From NCBI GenBank assembly GCA_049514575.1, contig JBEKUX010000002.1, forward strand, positions 1-64,000: a DNA stretch of 64,000 bases, in the 5' to 3' direction. Positions within the stretch are counted from its first letter, which is position 1; each line of letters starts with the position of its first letter. The translations under genes and the position numbers were made by a program. Source of the DNA: BOG-1184 sp049514575 (GTDB lineage: Bacteria; Fibrobacterota; Chitinivibrionia; Chitinivibrionales; Chitinispirillaceae). Below are positions 42,469-50,385 of the stretch, in pieces. A model generated the notes under the pieces. That model worked only from the letters and a program-made list of their open reading frames with translations, was not told where the DNA came from and did no database searches.

Positions 42469-43415
42469 ATCTCGTTTATGTAAAGCGGCTTGTGCCCGTA
42501 ATATTTTTTATGGTTATAGTTGATGATGATGATTTCGGTCCGTACCCCTTGATGCACGTTGATGATAAGGCGGTCGATGTACCGCCGGGCGATAAAAAGT
42601 CCGCGGCCGTGCGCGTCGCCGATGCCGACCGGCAGCCCGTTTTCATCGCGCCGTATCTGACGGTTCATCCAGTACAGCACATCGGTTTTTTTGAGCCTGC
42701 CGCCCTCGTCGCAGACGGAAATACCGTATTTTTCCCGGTCGCGGACCGCCGTGGTGACGATCACCTTGTCATCAGGCAATTCGCATTCAAGGTTCCACAG
42801 GTCCTTCCGCTCCGGCGATTCCTGGCGCACCCCGTAGAATATGGCATTGGTGAGAAGTTCAACGACCACCACCTCGAGATACTTCGCCCGTTTCCGGTCG
42901 CCGATGAATTCGGCAATCTCGCGGGCATGGCGATCAAGGGACCGCGCATTTCTGACGATAAAGCTGGTCCGCTCCGCCGCGGGTTCGAAATAGCGGTCGA
43001 GCCCGAAAATGTCGTTTGAAAGCAGGTTGCGGATCGCTATCGACAATTCCTCAAAATTGAACGGGGCCGTTTTCACGAAAATATTGCCGATATCGTATTT
43101 AAGCGCCAGATCGAAATAATCTTCGACATTGTACGCGGTGATAAGCACCCGCTTTATCGAAGGAAACCGGTCCCTCACGATATCGAGCAGTTCAAAGCCC
43201 CTCATTCCGGGCATATTGATATCAGAGAGAATGAGGTCGAACGGCTGTATCGCCAGAAGCCCCAGGGCTTCGAATCCGTTGCCCGCTTCCGCAACGGCGT
43301 AGTGCTCCACGTTGTGCAGGTAATCGACGATGAGCTGTCGTATTTCGGCCTGGTCGTCGACGACAAGGATTCTGGACTTCCCTTTTCTCGTAGTGCCGCT
43401 CTCCATGTTTTCCAT
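42465..43415 (-). CDS. Response regulator fused to an RsbW-like ATPase domain
   Basis: From the ATG at 43415 the product is 316 residues. A longer frame to 43751 runs antisense through comEC, reads as low-complexity Glu/Gln/Arg and is rejected. Residues about 10-130 form a receiver domain (phospho-acceptor Asp65 in LILSDINMPG, LITAYN). Residues about 165-300 resemble a HATPase_c_2 domain with the N-box VVVELLTNAIFYGV and a GxG box near GDAHGRGLFIARR. It may act as a phosphorylation-gated anti-sigma or anti-anti-sigma kinase; a STAS protein is encoded at 49920. The promoter region is shared with comEC, the two starts being only 21 bp apart. Confidence 0.8.
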   Translation of the reverse strand: MENMESGTTRKGKSRILVVDDQAEIRQLIVDYLHNVEHYAVAEAGNGFEALGLLAIQPFDLILSDINMPGMRGFELLDIVRDRFPSIKRVLITAYNVEDYFDLALKYDIGNIFVKTAPFNFEELSIAIRNLLSNDIFGLDRYFEPAAERTSFIVRNARSLDRHAREIAEFIGDRKRAKYLEVVVVELLTNAIFYGVRQESPERKDLWNLECELPDDKVIVTTAVRDREKYGISVCDEGGRLKKTDVLYWMNRQIRRDENGLPVGIGDAHGRGLFIARRYIDRLIINVHQGVRTEIIIINYNHKKYYGHKPLYINEI

Positions 43416-43436
43416 TATATAATTTTTCACGTCATT

Positions 43437-45665
43437 ATGGTACTCCGTACTGTAAAAAAAATCGCCGATGCCGGTGTGTTCCTCAAAGACACCTTTCCCC
43501 TCATTTCCCACTGGCTCCGCATGCCCGGCCTCCTCAGCTGGGCCGGCGTTGCCCTTGGAACGGTTCTGGCGTTCCACGTTCCATTCCACGCGTGTGCGGC
43601 CTTCGGCCGCAGCTCCCTGCTGCTGCACTGGCTGGTCCTTCCGGCAATGGCGCTCTTGGCCGGCGCCGGGATTTTCCTGAGGCCTGCCTTCTTCCGTTTT
43701 CTCTGTTTCTTCCTTTTTGCGATTCCGCTGTGCCTGCTGCACCGGGCACACCAGACCGACGTCTTCAGCTTTCTGCGCGAAACGATGAACGCTCCGGTAC
43801 CGGTTTCTTTTGCCGGAAAAGTAACATCAGCGCCGCTCCCCTGCTACGAAAACTTTCATTTTCTCCTGAAAATCGATTCGGTAGCTGATCACGCTTCGAA
43901 ACCGCTGCGCGGGGTGACGGTCAACTGCATCTGCCCCGCTGAGCCGCTGCTGTACGGGAGGGTTGTGGCGCGGGGCGTTTTTTCCCCTCCCCGGCCGCGG
44001 AGGAACCCCTTTGAATATGACGAATTCACGGCCATGATGGCCCAAGGGATATGGGGGACATTCACCGCCGGTCCGTGCAGCGTCGCTTCCGCCAGCCGGT
44101 CGCTTTTCGAACGGCTCTCCGCCGCTTTCCGCGATGTTACGATTGCCGCGCTGCGGAAAATCATTGACTTCGACAACCGGGCGCTGCTCCAGGCCTCGTT
44201 TCTGGGCGACACCGAGTTCCTTTCACCTTTTATCAAGGATATCTTCCGTAAATCCGGCATCTACCACCTGATCGCCATTTCCGGACTCAACACCGCCATG
44301 CTCGCGGCCGCGCTCTATTTTTTCCTCCGGCTTTTTTCCATAGGCAAAACCGCCCGTCATCTGATCTGCATCGCGGCGCTCTGGGCCTACTTGCCGTTCG
44401 TCGGTTTTATTCCGTCGCTCTTCAGAGCCACGATCATGGCCACCTGCGTCATTGCCGCGACCCTCTTTGAAAAAAAGAATTACGCCCTGCACACGCTGGG
44501 GCTCGCCGGAACCTTCTGGTTCATCGTATCGCCCGAAAGCCTCTTCGAACCCGGGTATCAGCTCTCGTTTGCCGCCACGGCCGGCATTCTGACGCTCTTC
44601 CCGGTCCTTAACCAATTCACGCCAAAGCCCGGCAACCGTTTCTTACGGTCAATCGTCGTGTTTCTGTTTTCGTCGTTTTATATTTCGCTCGCAAGTTTCC
44701 TGACCACTGCGCCGATCCTTCTTTACCATTTCGGCACGGTTTCCTATTTCGGTTTACTCGCAAATCTCGTTGCCGTAGGAACAATGACGATCAGCATGTG
44801 GGCGTTCTTTGCCGGCCTTTTTTTCCAAATGGTGCTGCCGTTTCTGGCGGCTGTCCCGCTGTGGGTTTCCGAACGTTTCATGGATATCGTCGTCGGGACG
44901 GGAAAAATTGCAGGTCTTTTTTCATGGAGCAGGGTTGCGTATCCGGTGCCTGCGCCTGAAATTATCCTTTTCTTCTCACTTTTTCTCATCGGTTTCGTCG
45001 CCGTGTGCCGCGAACGCATGAAAGCATATCTCATCGTGAGCATTGTCGCCGCCGCGGTCTTTGCGCCGGCAGACTTTCTCGTCCGTCATTCATTGCGACA
45101 CCTTGAGGTCGTCCGTTTCGCAATCCCTAAAACCGCCGTCGTGGGCATAAAATGGCCGGACAATCGGCTGTGGCTTGTTACCGCAAATCCGTCCCGCTCG
45201 CTGCCGTGGCTTATCGAGCAGCATGTGGCTCCGTGGGCGCGGCATACGGCCGGAAACCGGTTCGATGCGCTGTTTGTTCCGGAATACTTCTGCATTGATT
45301 CCGTTGCGTCGCTACCGGAGTTCGCCGCCGCACGAATACTCACCTTCCCGGTCATCGGCCGATATTGCGCACATCCGCCATTATCCGAAGAAGCCGTAAA
45401 TCCGCATGACTCTCTCTTGTCGTTATACACTCCCTGCTGCGGCTGTACCTGCGCCATCACCAGGCACGCCCCTGGCATAGGGGTCAGGATCGTTGCGACG
45501 GGCTTTGATACGACGCTGTTTTTATACGCTTCTTCACGGCGAAGGACCGGAGACCTGGAAAATCCCGGGGCAGATGAAGAAACACGGAGCGCTCTTGTCA
45601 TGACAACGTGCGGAAAAGAAATCCGCAGCTGTTCGATAGTGCCGCCGGACCATCCGGTACGGTAA
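43437..45665 (+). CDS. ComEC/Rec2-type DNA uptake channel protein
   Basis: The 742-residue polytopic protein would carry single-stranded DNA across the inner membrane in transformation. After N-terminal helices comes an OB-like region (FAGKVTSAPLPCYEN), then the Competence core (about 225-500) with KSGIYHLIAISGLNTAMLAA, LRATIMA-like FIPSLFRATIMATC and PGYQLSFAATAGI. The C-terminal region beyond residue 550 keeps the size of the usual metallo-beta-lactamase domain, but I see no HxHxDH motif, so that domain appears degenerate. The start at 43437 was chosen because upstream codons overlap the divergent gene. Confidence 0.83.
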   Translation: MVLRTVKKIADAGVFLKDTFPLISHWLRMPGLLSWAGVALGTVLAFHVPFHACAAFGRSSLLLHWLVLPAMALLAGAGIFLRPAFFRFLCFFLFAIPLCLLHRAHQTDVFSFLRETMNAPVPVSFAGKVTSAPLPCYENFHFLLKIDSVADHASKPLRGVTVNCICPAEPLLYGRVVARGVFSPPRPRRNPFEYDEFTAMMAQGIWGTFTAGPCSVASASRSLFERLSAAFRDVTIAALRKIIDFDNRALLQASFLGDTEFLSPFIKDIFRKSGIYHLIAISGLNTAMLAAALYFFLRLFSIGKTARHLICIAALWAYLPFVGFIPSLFRATIMATCVIAATLFEKKNYALHTLGLAGTFWFIVSPESLFEPGYQLSFAATAGILTLFPVLNQFTPKPGNRFLRSIVVFLFSSFYISLASFLTTAPILLYHFGTVSYFGLLANLVAVGTMTISMWAFFAGLFFQMVLPFLAAVPLWVSERFMDIVVGTGKIAGLFSWSRVAYPVPAPEIILFFSLFLIGFVAVCRERMKAYLIVSIVAAAVFAPADFLVRHSLRHLEVVRFAIPKTAVVGIKWPDNRLWLVTANPSRSLPWLIEQHVAPWARHTAGNRFDALFVPEYFCIDSVASLPEFAAARILTFPVIGRYCAHPPLSEEAVNPHDSLLSLYTPCCGCTCAITRHAPGIGVRIVATGFDTTLFLYASSRRRTGDLENPGADEETRSALVMTTCGKEIRSCSIVPPDHPVR

Positions 45666-45696
45666 ACCGGACATTCAGATTATCCATTGACACACA

Positions 45697-46848
45697 CTAC
45701 TTCCCGATCGAAATGAACGCCGCAAGCCCAAACATGACCAGCGCAAGGAGCAGTTTTGTCAGCACCATGTGGCTCTGCTGGAACTTCGACAGCCTGTTCC
45801 ATTTAAGGCCGTAGGCCGTGGCCGTCAGAACGATAAGCAGGGGCAGGACGAAAAGGAAATTATAGAAGACCAGAAGCAGCCAGCCCACAAGCCTGAACCC
45901 GAACGTATGGGTCATGGCCATGATGGTGGGAAGGTAGATTTTGGCCGTACACGCGCCTTCAAGCAGGGTCACGAAAAATCCGGTGATGATGGCGCCGACG
46001 ACGATCTTGTTGCTTGACATATTGCCACGAATCACGGAATGGATGAGCAGCTTGATCCCTTTGGGCAGCTGCACTTTCATCTCGTTCGTGTCTCTTGTCC
46101 GGTAATAATGGACCGCGTCCCAAACGCTGAGCAGCGCCACCCAGACCGCCAGGCCGACCGCGAGGAGGCGGATCGCCAGCGAAAACCAGTAGAATTTATC
46201 CATGAGCGACAGGACCCGGAACGCTCCCAGCCCGAGCATGAAATACGTAAGGAACACCGTTCCGGTAAAAGCGAGCCCGATCTTGAGCACGTCGGAGCGT
46301 TTGCGCTTCTGCGTTCCAAGAAATGAGATAAGGAATATCATGGAGGCAATGGCGCAGGGATTGACGCCGTCGACAAATCCGATGGCGAACAGCCCGATGA
46401 AAGACCATGTCTTCATCCGGTCATGGATCATATCGACGGTTTTTACCGTGTCGATCGCGCGGTCGCCGTAGGCGATGCGCCAGCGCCATTTGTCAGGATG
46501 GGCAAGACACCGTTCGATGAACGCCCTGCCGTTTTTCATAATCGACTCATACCCGATCAGGACCGTATCAGGAAAAAAGAGCTCCTGCGCTGCCGTCGTT
46601 TTTACGCCGTAGGCCTTTTCAAAGGAGGTCACGATGCGCAATCCGGAATCGGTTTCGACGTCGAATATTTCAAGAGCGAGGCTGTCGTGGTGGCGCTGTA
46701 CCATGGGGAGCAGCAGTTTTTCCCTGATTTCGAGGCATTCTCCGCAGGTTGAGGAACCGAAAAACCTGATGGTAAGCTTGTCGGGCGTTGATGCTCCGGC
46801 GGACAGGGCAAAAAAAAGACCTGCGGCACAAGCAATTAAGGTACGCAT
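45697..46848 (-). CDS. CcdA/DsbD-like thiol transporter fused to a periplasmic CxxC domain
   Basis: The 383-residue protein has a signal peptide, a small thioredoxin-like domain with CGEC at residues 35-38, and from about residue 148 a CcdA-type membrane domain of about six helices. The two redox cysteines lie in GFVDGVNPCAIASM (Cys165) and LLEGACTAKIYLPT (Cys300). The layout predicts transfer of electrons from the cytoplasm to a periplasmic acceptor, as in DsbD or cytochrome c maturation, but with the soluble domain at the N-terminus. It converges with comEC. The partner is unknown. Confidence 0.85.
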   Translation of the reverse strand: MRTLIACAAGLFFALSAGASTPDKLTIRFFGSSTCGECLEIREKLLLPMVQRHHDSLALEIFDVETDSGLRIVTSFEKAYGVKTTAAQELFFPDTVLIGYESIMKNGRAFIERCLAHPDKWRWRIAYGDRAIDTVKTVDMIHDRMKTWSFIGLFAIGFVDGVNPCAIASMIFLISFLGTQKRKRSDVLKIGLAFTGTVFLTYFMLGLGAFRVLSLMDKFYWFSLAIRLLAVGLAVWVALLSVWDAVHYYRTRDTNEMKVQLPKGIKLLIHSVIRGNMSSNKIVVGAIITGFFVTLLEGACTAKIYLPTIMAMTHTFGFRLVGWLLLVFYNFLFVLPLLIVLTATAYGLKWNRLSKFQQSHMVLTKLLLALVMFGLAAFISIGK

Positions 46849-47082
46849 TAAAATCTCTCTAGTCGTTGGTAGGCGATGGCATTGTTATTAAAATAACTTT
46901 GAAACTTACAGCAGTGCGAAAAAAGCTGCATAGGGGGTCGTCAAACATGTCACCCTGTCTTGAAACATCCGGTTTTACCTTATCGCCCCCCTCATCTCCA
47001 TGTTTACCGTATTTCATTGTTTGAAAACTTATTACGAAGTCGGTTATTGAAATGTTTTTTTAGTAACATTTATATGTTTCCG

Positions 47083-47159
47083 GAGTCTAATACTAGTGTG
47101 TGTGATGAGGGGTGGCCCTTGGGTCGTTAGCTGTTTGAGACCCAAGGGCCATTTTATTT
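47083..47159 (+). ncRNA. Candidate small RNA
   Basis: A TTGAAA (47047-47052), 18-base spacer, TATATG (47071-47076) promoter pattern is followed about 35 bases later by a strong terminator hairpin, in a 427-bp gap (46849-47275) without a coding frame. Expected transcript length is about 75 nt. Expression is unproven. Confidence 0.3.
47114..47159 (+). terminator. Strong hairpin terminator, plus strand, with no upstream gene
   Basis: GGCCCTTGGGTC (47114-47125) and GACCCAAGGGCC (47139-47150) form a perfect 12-bp stem with a 13-base loop, then ATTTTATTT. Neighbouring genes are on the minus strand, and the minus side lacks a T run. Confidence 0.6.
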
Positions 47160-47275
47160 GTCGACAGATACATGTCCCGTATCTTAAAAAGGTTTCCCTG
47201 TTGATCCGCCCCTTAATTTTTACCATGAACGGCATTTTTTCGTGCGCCGCTCTTGACACATTAGAAATGTTGGCC

Positions 47276-48895
47276 TCAACCGGACTTGTTGCCGGCGTGG
47301 CTCCTTATAAGATCGCGGAATTCTTTATCGTCCCGGAGATACAACAGGTCCCGGTCGTTTTCCCATGCTTTGAAATCGTTGAACCCGTATGAGATGGACT
47401 TTTTTAGCCAGACAATGGCGTTTTCTCTGTCCTTTTTGAGAGCGTAACATTCTGCAATCCGCCAGCATGCTTTGGCCGCCAGATTTGGTAATTCGAGTGC
47501 GCTTGTGTAATCGGCAATGGCCGGATCGTACTTCCCCTGCGCTTTAAATGCATTTCCCCGGTGCAGATAGGCGAGTTTCTGGGCGCCATCGTATTCCAAC
47601 GGGGAAAGCAACGCAATGGCCCGGGTATACCCGGCGATAGCGCTGTCGTACTGTTTTTTATCACTCATTGCGACCGCTTTGTTAATCATCACCAGCGAGT
47701 GCGTGGGATTAAGGGCCAGTGCGCTGTCAAAGTCCGCGATGGCCTTGTCAAGTTCCCCCCTCCGGTAATATACGGTCCCGCGGCCGAAGTATGCGTTCGC
47801 GAAACGGAGCGTAGGATCAAATTCATATGAACTGCTGTCGAGTTTGATCGCGGCGGTGTAGTCGGCGATGGCCTCCTTATATTTTTTTAAAGATTTGTAG
47901 GTTGCGGCCCTTTTGCCGTAGGCGTCGGCCCACGACGGATTGATTTTTATTGCCCGGGTGTAGTCTTCGATTGCCGCATTCCGGTCCCCGTGAATATCGC
48001 GGATGACACCACGGTTGGTCAGCGCGTCAACGCAGGTGCTGTCAATCGCTATCGCGTTGGTATATTCGGCTATGGCGCTGTCATATTGGGCTTTGATGTA
48101 TTGGGCAGGATCCGAGATTTTCATGCGCGCCGCATAGTGGGGGTTGGCGGCAAGCGTCGAACTGTAGTAATGGACCGAACCGAGCTTGTTACGGACAACC
48201 GCGTTGCGCGGGTTTATTGCAAGGGCTGTATTATAAAATGCAGCAGCAGAGTCTAAAAACCCGGTTTGCAGAAACAAGTCACCCATGCCTGCAAGAGCGG
48301 TGGTGTTGCGGGGATCATGGCTGAGCACGCGTCGGAATGTTGCGAAGGCGCCGATGTGGTTTTCCTGCTTCTTATATGCATTGCCCTCGCTTATGAGGCT
48401 GCTATCTTCTTCGATAATGCTCTCTCGGGCAACAACAGGTTCTTGTTGATTGGTTGGCTCTGCTTCGGAAGTAAGGACATTGACTTTTTGCTGCGTTCCG
48501 GCGGAATTGATTTTAGGTGCCTGAGGCTTCGGAACATTCGGTTTCAGGCTGTATTGGCCGGTGCTCCTTTTATAAACAGAACCTTTATAATCGTTCTCTG
48601 TTTCCCGCAGAGTTGCGGGCAAAACCTGTCCGCGCAGGAGCGTTGCCGTCCGTTCCTGCGGAATTTTTCGATGGGATCCGAATGCAGCCTTTTCTAACGG
48701 GAAGGCACTCAACCATGCGCTGAAGATCACGCCTATAACCACGGCTACTACTTCAATTTTATGTAACCGCGACTCCTTTTCGATAAGAAAAATATCATTG
48801 CGGGTATTTAAAACCTGCGCGTATTCGACATCATTCAGTATCCGCCCGGTTTCCTCCTCATCATCACACTCTTGTATAAGCGCATTGTATTTCAC
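47276..48895 (-). CDS. Membrane-anchored TPR repeat protein
   Basis: The frame opens at a GTG (48895), giving 539 residues. A cytoplasmic acidic head is followed by one membrane helix (about 49-66, VEVAVVIGVIFSAWLSAF-like), a linker and at least eight TPR units from about residue 175 to 500. Repeats read like AIAEYTNAIAIDSTCVDALTNRG and AIEDYTRAIKINPSWADAYGKR. TPR arrays bind other proteins; a scaffold role in the envelope is likely. The helix-turn-helix or enzyme domain that often accompanies such TPRs is absent. Confidence 0.8.
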   Translation of the reverse strand: MKYNALIQECDDEEETGRILNDVEYAQVLNTRNDIFLIEKESRLHKIEVVAVVIGVIFSAWLSAFPLEKAAFGSHRKIPQERTATLLRGQVLPATLRETENDYKGSVYKRSTGQYSLKPNVPKPQAPKINSAGTQQKVNVLTSEAEPTNQQEPVVARESIIEEDSSLISEGNAYKKQENHIGAFATFRRVLSHDPRNTTALAGMGDLFLQTGFLDSAAAFYNTALAINPRNAVVRNKLGSVHYYSSTLAANPHYAARMKISDPAQYIKAQYDSAIAEYTNAIAIDSTCVDALTNRGVIRDIHGDRNAAIEDYTRAIKINPSWADAYGKRAATYKSLKKYKEAIADYTAAIKLDSSSYEFDPTLRFANAYFGRGTVYYRRGELDKAIADFDSALALNPTHSLVMINKAVAMSDKKQYDSAIAGYTRAIALLSPLEYDGAQKLAYLHRGNAFKAQGKYDPAIADYTSALELPNLAAKACWRIAECYALKKDRENAIVWLKKSISYGFNDFKAWENDRDLLYLRDDKEFRDLIRSHAGNKSG

Positions 48896-49013
48896 ATTTA
48901 CATCACTTCACCCCAGGAGTCCGTCATGTTTACCCGGTCATGTCGACCACAAACACACCTTCGGCATGTATCATAAAAAGCTATGAACGCCGAACACTTG
49001 CCGTTATCATTCA

Positions 49014-49556
49014 CTATCGTTTCAATTGCTGCAACTCACCAACGGCATTCATGGTAAAAGGAATATCTCCGCCAGCCTCACCTTCAACATGGATCGAATA
49101 CTGTTGCTGGCTGTTCACATTCACCAAGGTCCCGATAACTTCTTTTCCTGAGAGAGCCTTCATCCGGGTCATAGCGCCGATCCACTCCGGAGGAATAGCG
49201 GCATTTGTTTTAATCGTCATTAATTTCCCCTGGGCCTCCCAATAGGACCACAGCGCATGGGGACCCTGAAGAACGTCCCAGTAGGTCGAAGCTTCAAATT
49301 TTGACATATCACGTTCAACGCCATCTTTGAATTTTACCGAGCCACCCTGAGGTGTGCCATCAGCCCCGATCTCTACAGCCACTCCACTCTCAATACCCAA
49401 ATAAGTCACTGGATTTGAAATGGTCATGGCTACGACCTGTCCCTGATTGTTGCTCTTAAAAGACCACCCATTATACTCCTGTGCGCTGACGATAACGAAA
49501 TACCCTGCAACGCACACCGCTAAAGCCGCGAAAAAACTATTTGTCCGCTTCTTCAT
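49014..49556 (-). CDS. Secreted hypothetical protein
   Basis: The start at 49556 is preceded by AAAGGGAGA; an in-frame extension to 49649 is not supported. The 180-residue product has a signal peptide (FFAALAVCVAGYFVIVSAQ) and a beta-rich body of no family I recognise, with an IPPEWIGAMTRMKALSGKE segment and a conserved-looking end MNAVGELQQL. Probably periplasmic. Function unknown. Confidence 0.6.
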   Translation of the reverse strand: MKKRTNSFFAALAVCVAGYFVIVSAQEYNGWSFKSNNQGQVVAMTISNPVTYLGIESGVAVEIGADGTPQGGSVKFKDGVERDMSKFEASTYWDVLQGPHALWSYWEAQGKLMTIKTNAAIPPEWIGAMTRMKALSGKEVIGTLVNVNSQQQYSIHVEGEAGGDIPFTMNAVGELQQLKR

Positions 49557-49684
49557 GTCCGTCTCCCTTTGGTTAATTGTTTCATTTAAAAGATGCTCAG
49601 GAACGACACCTTTCCGTCTTACTAAATTAGCAATAAGCATGCCCGCCATACAATATTTTTAATTTTATTGCGGTTTATTTCATG

Positions 49685-49721
49685 GGGAAGGCGGTACTCC
49701 CGCGAAACCGCCTTCCCTTTT
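49685..49721 (+). terminator. Strong intrinsic terminator, plus strand, with no upstream gene
   Basis: GGGAAGGCGGT (49685-49695) and ACCGCCTTCCC (49707-49717) pair perfectly and are followed by TTTT. The nearest plus-strand coding gene upstream is comEC, 4 kb away, so it may end an unseen short transcript. Otherwise the gap 49557-49919 holds nothing recognised. Confidence 0.7.
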
Positions 49722-49919
49722 AGAATTTATAACGATGCTCATGCCCTTATCAATAATTAGATACATTTTTTTAAAATCGGTTACCGGAATTTTTTCCTGA
49801 TACCCCGTTAAAATTTATGGTGAAAACGGCTCATTTACAAAACCATTAAACAATGACCGGCAATTTCGAGAAAATACGCTTGCGCGGCCCTCTGCTTTTA
49901 TATATACTTTTTCACTAGT

Positions 49920-50315
49920 ATGCGAACGAAAACCGGAAAAGGCCTAAAAAGAAAAATGGAAACAACGCCTGAATTGTCGATTACAGTCGAAATGCGGCAG
50001 GGGTGGCATGTCATGATTCTTGCCGGAAAATTTGTCGTCAAAACTCTTTCCGTGGTAAGAAAACGGTTCGAGGAGATCGAAGCCGGGCAGGGTCCCAAGG
50101 TAGCTATCGACCTGACCACGGTCACCCAGCTCGACTCCAGCGCCATGACTATTGTCCTGAATTTTCAGAAACGGCTTCAGCAGAAAAACGGCCACGTGGT
50201 CGTCATCGGTCCCAGTGAAGAGATCAGGGAAATGTTCTCTATTGTCGGGTTCAACAAAGCGGTGCCTGTTTATGCAACGCAGGCCCAATTCGAACAGAGC
50301 GTTGGTTCAAAGTAA
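49920..50315 (+). CDS. STAS domain protein (anti-sigma factor antagonist type)
   Basis: The protein has 131 residues from 49920, or 119 from the ATG at 49956, where homologues would start. It is a single STAS domain with the phosphorylatable serine in VTQLDSSAMTIVLNF, as in SpoIIAA/RsbV, whose dephosphorylated form frees a sigma factor from its anti-sigma kinase. No matching kinase is adjacent; the ATPase-fused response regulator at 42465-43415 is the nearest candidate. Cytoplasmic. Confidence 0.85.
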   Translation: MRTKTGKGLKRKMETTPELSITVEMRQGWHVMILAGKFVVKTLSVVRKRFEEIEAGQGPKVAIDLTTVTQLDSSAMTIVLNFQKRLQQKNGHVVVIGPSEEIREMFSIVGFNKAVPVYATQAQFEQSVGSK

Positions 50316-50334
50316 ACGAAATATATGTTTTTCT

Positions 50335-50385
50335 TTGGCTAAAGGCTCCGCTTCAGCGGAGTCTTTAGCCAATGAAAAATATTTT
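50335..50385 (+). repeat. Minimal family A element at the start of the esterase gene
   Basis: GGCTAAAGGCTCCGC (50337-50351), loop TTCA, and GCGGAGTCTTTAGCC (50356-50370) form the family A terminal hairpin, followed by AATGAAAAATATTTTTATT, which is also the flank found after full copies. The start codon of the next gene lies in this flank. Confidence 0.75.

Noticed and set aside
43416..43751. N-terminal extension of the response regulator-ATPase gene
   Set aside because: The extra 112 residues are Glu/Gln/Arg-rich low complexity read antisense through comEC; the receiver domain starts after the ATG at 43415.
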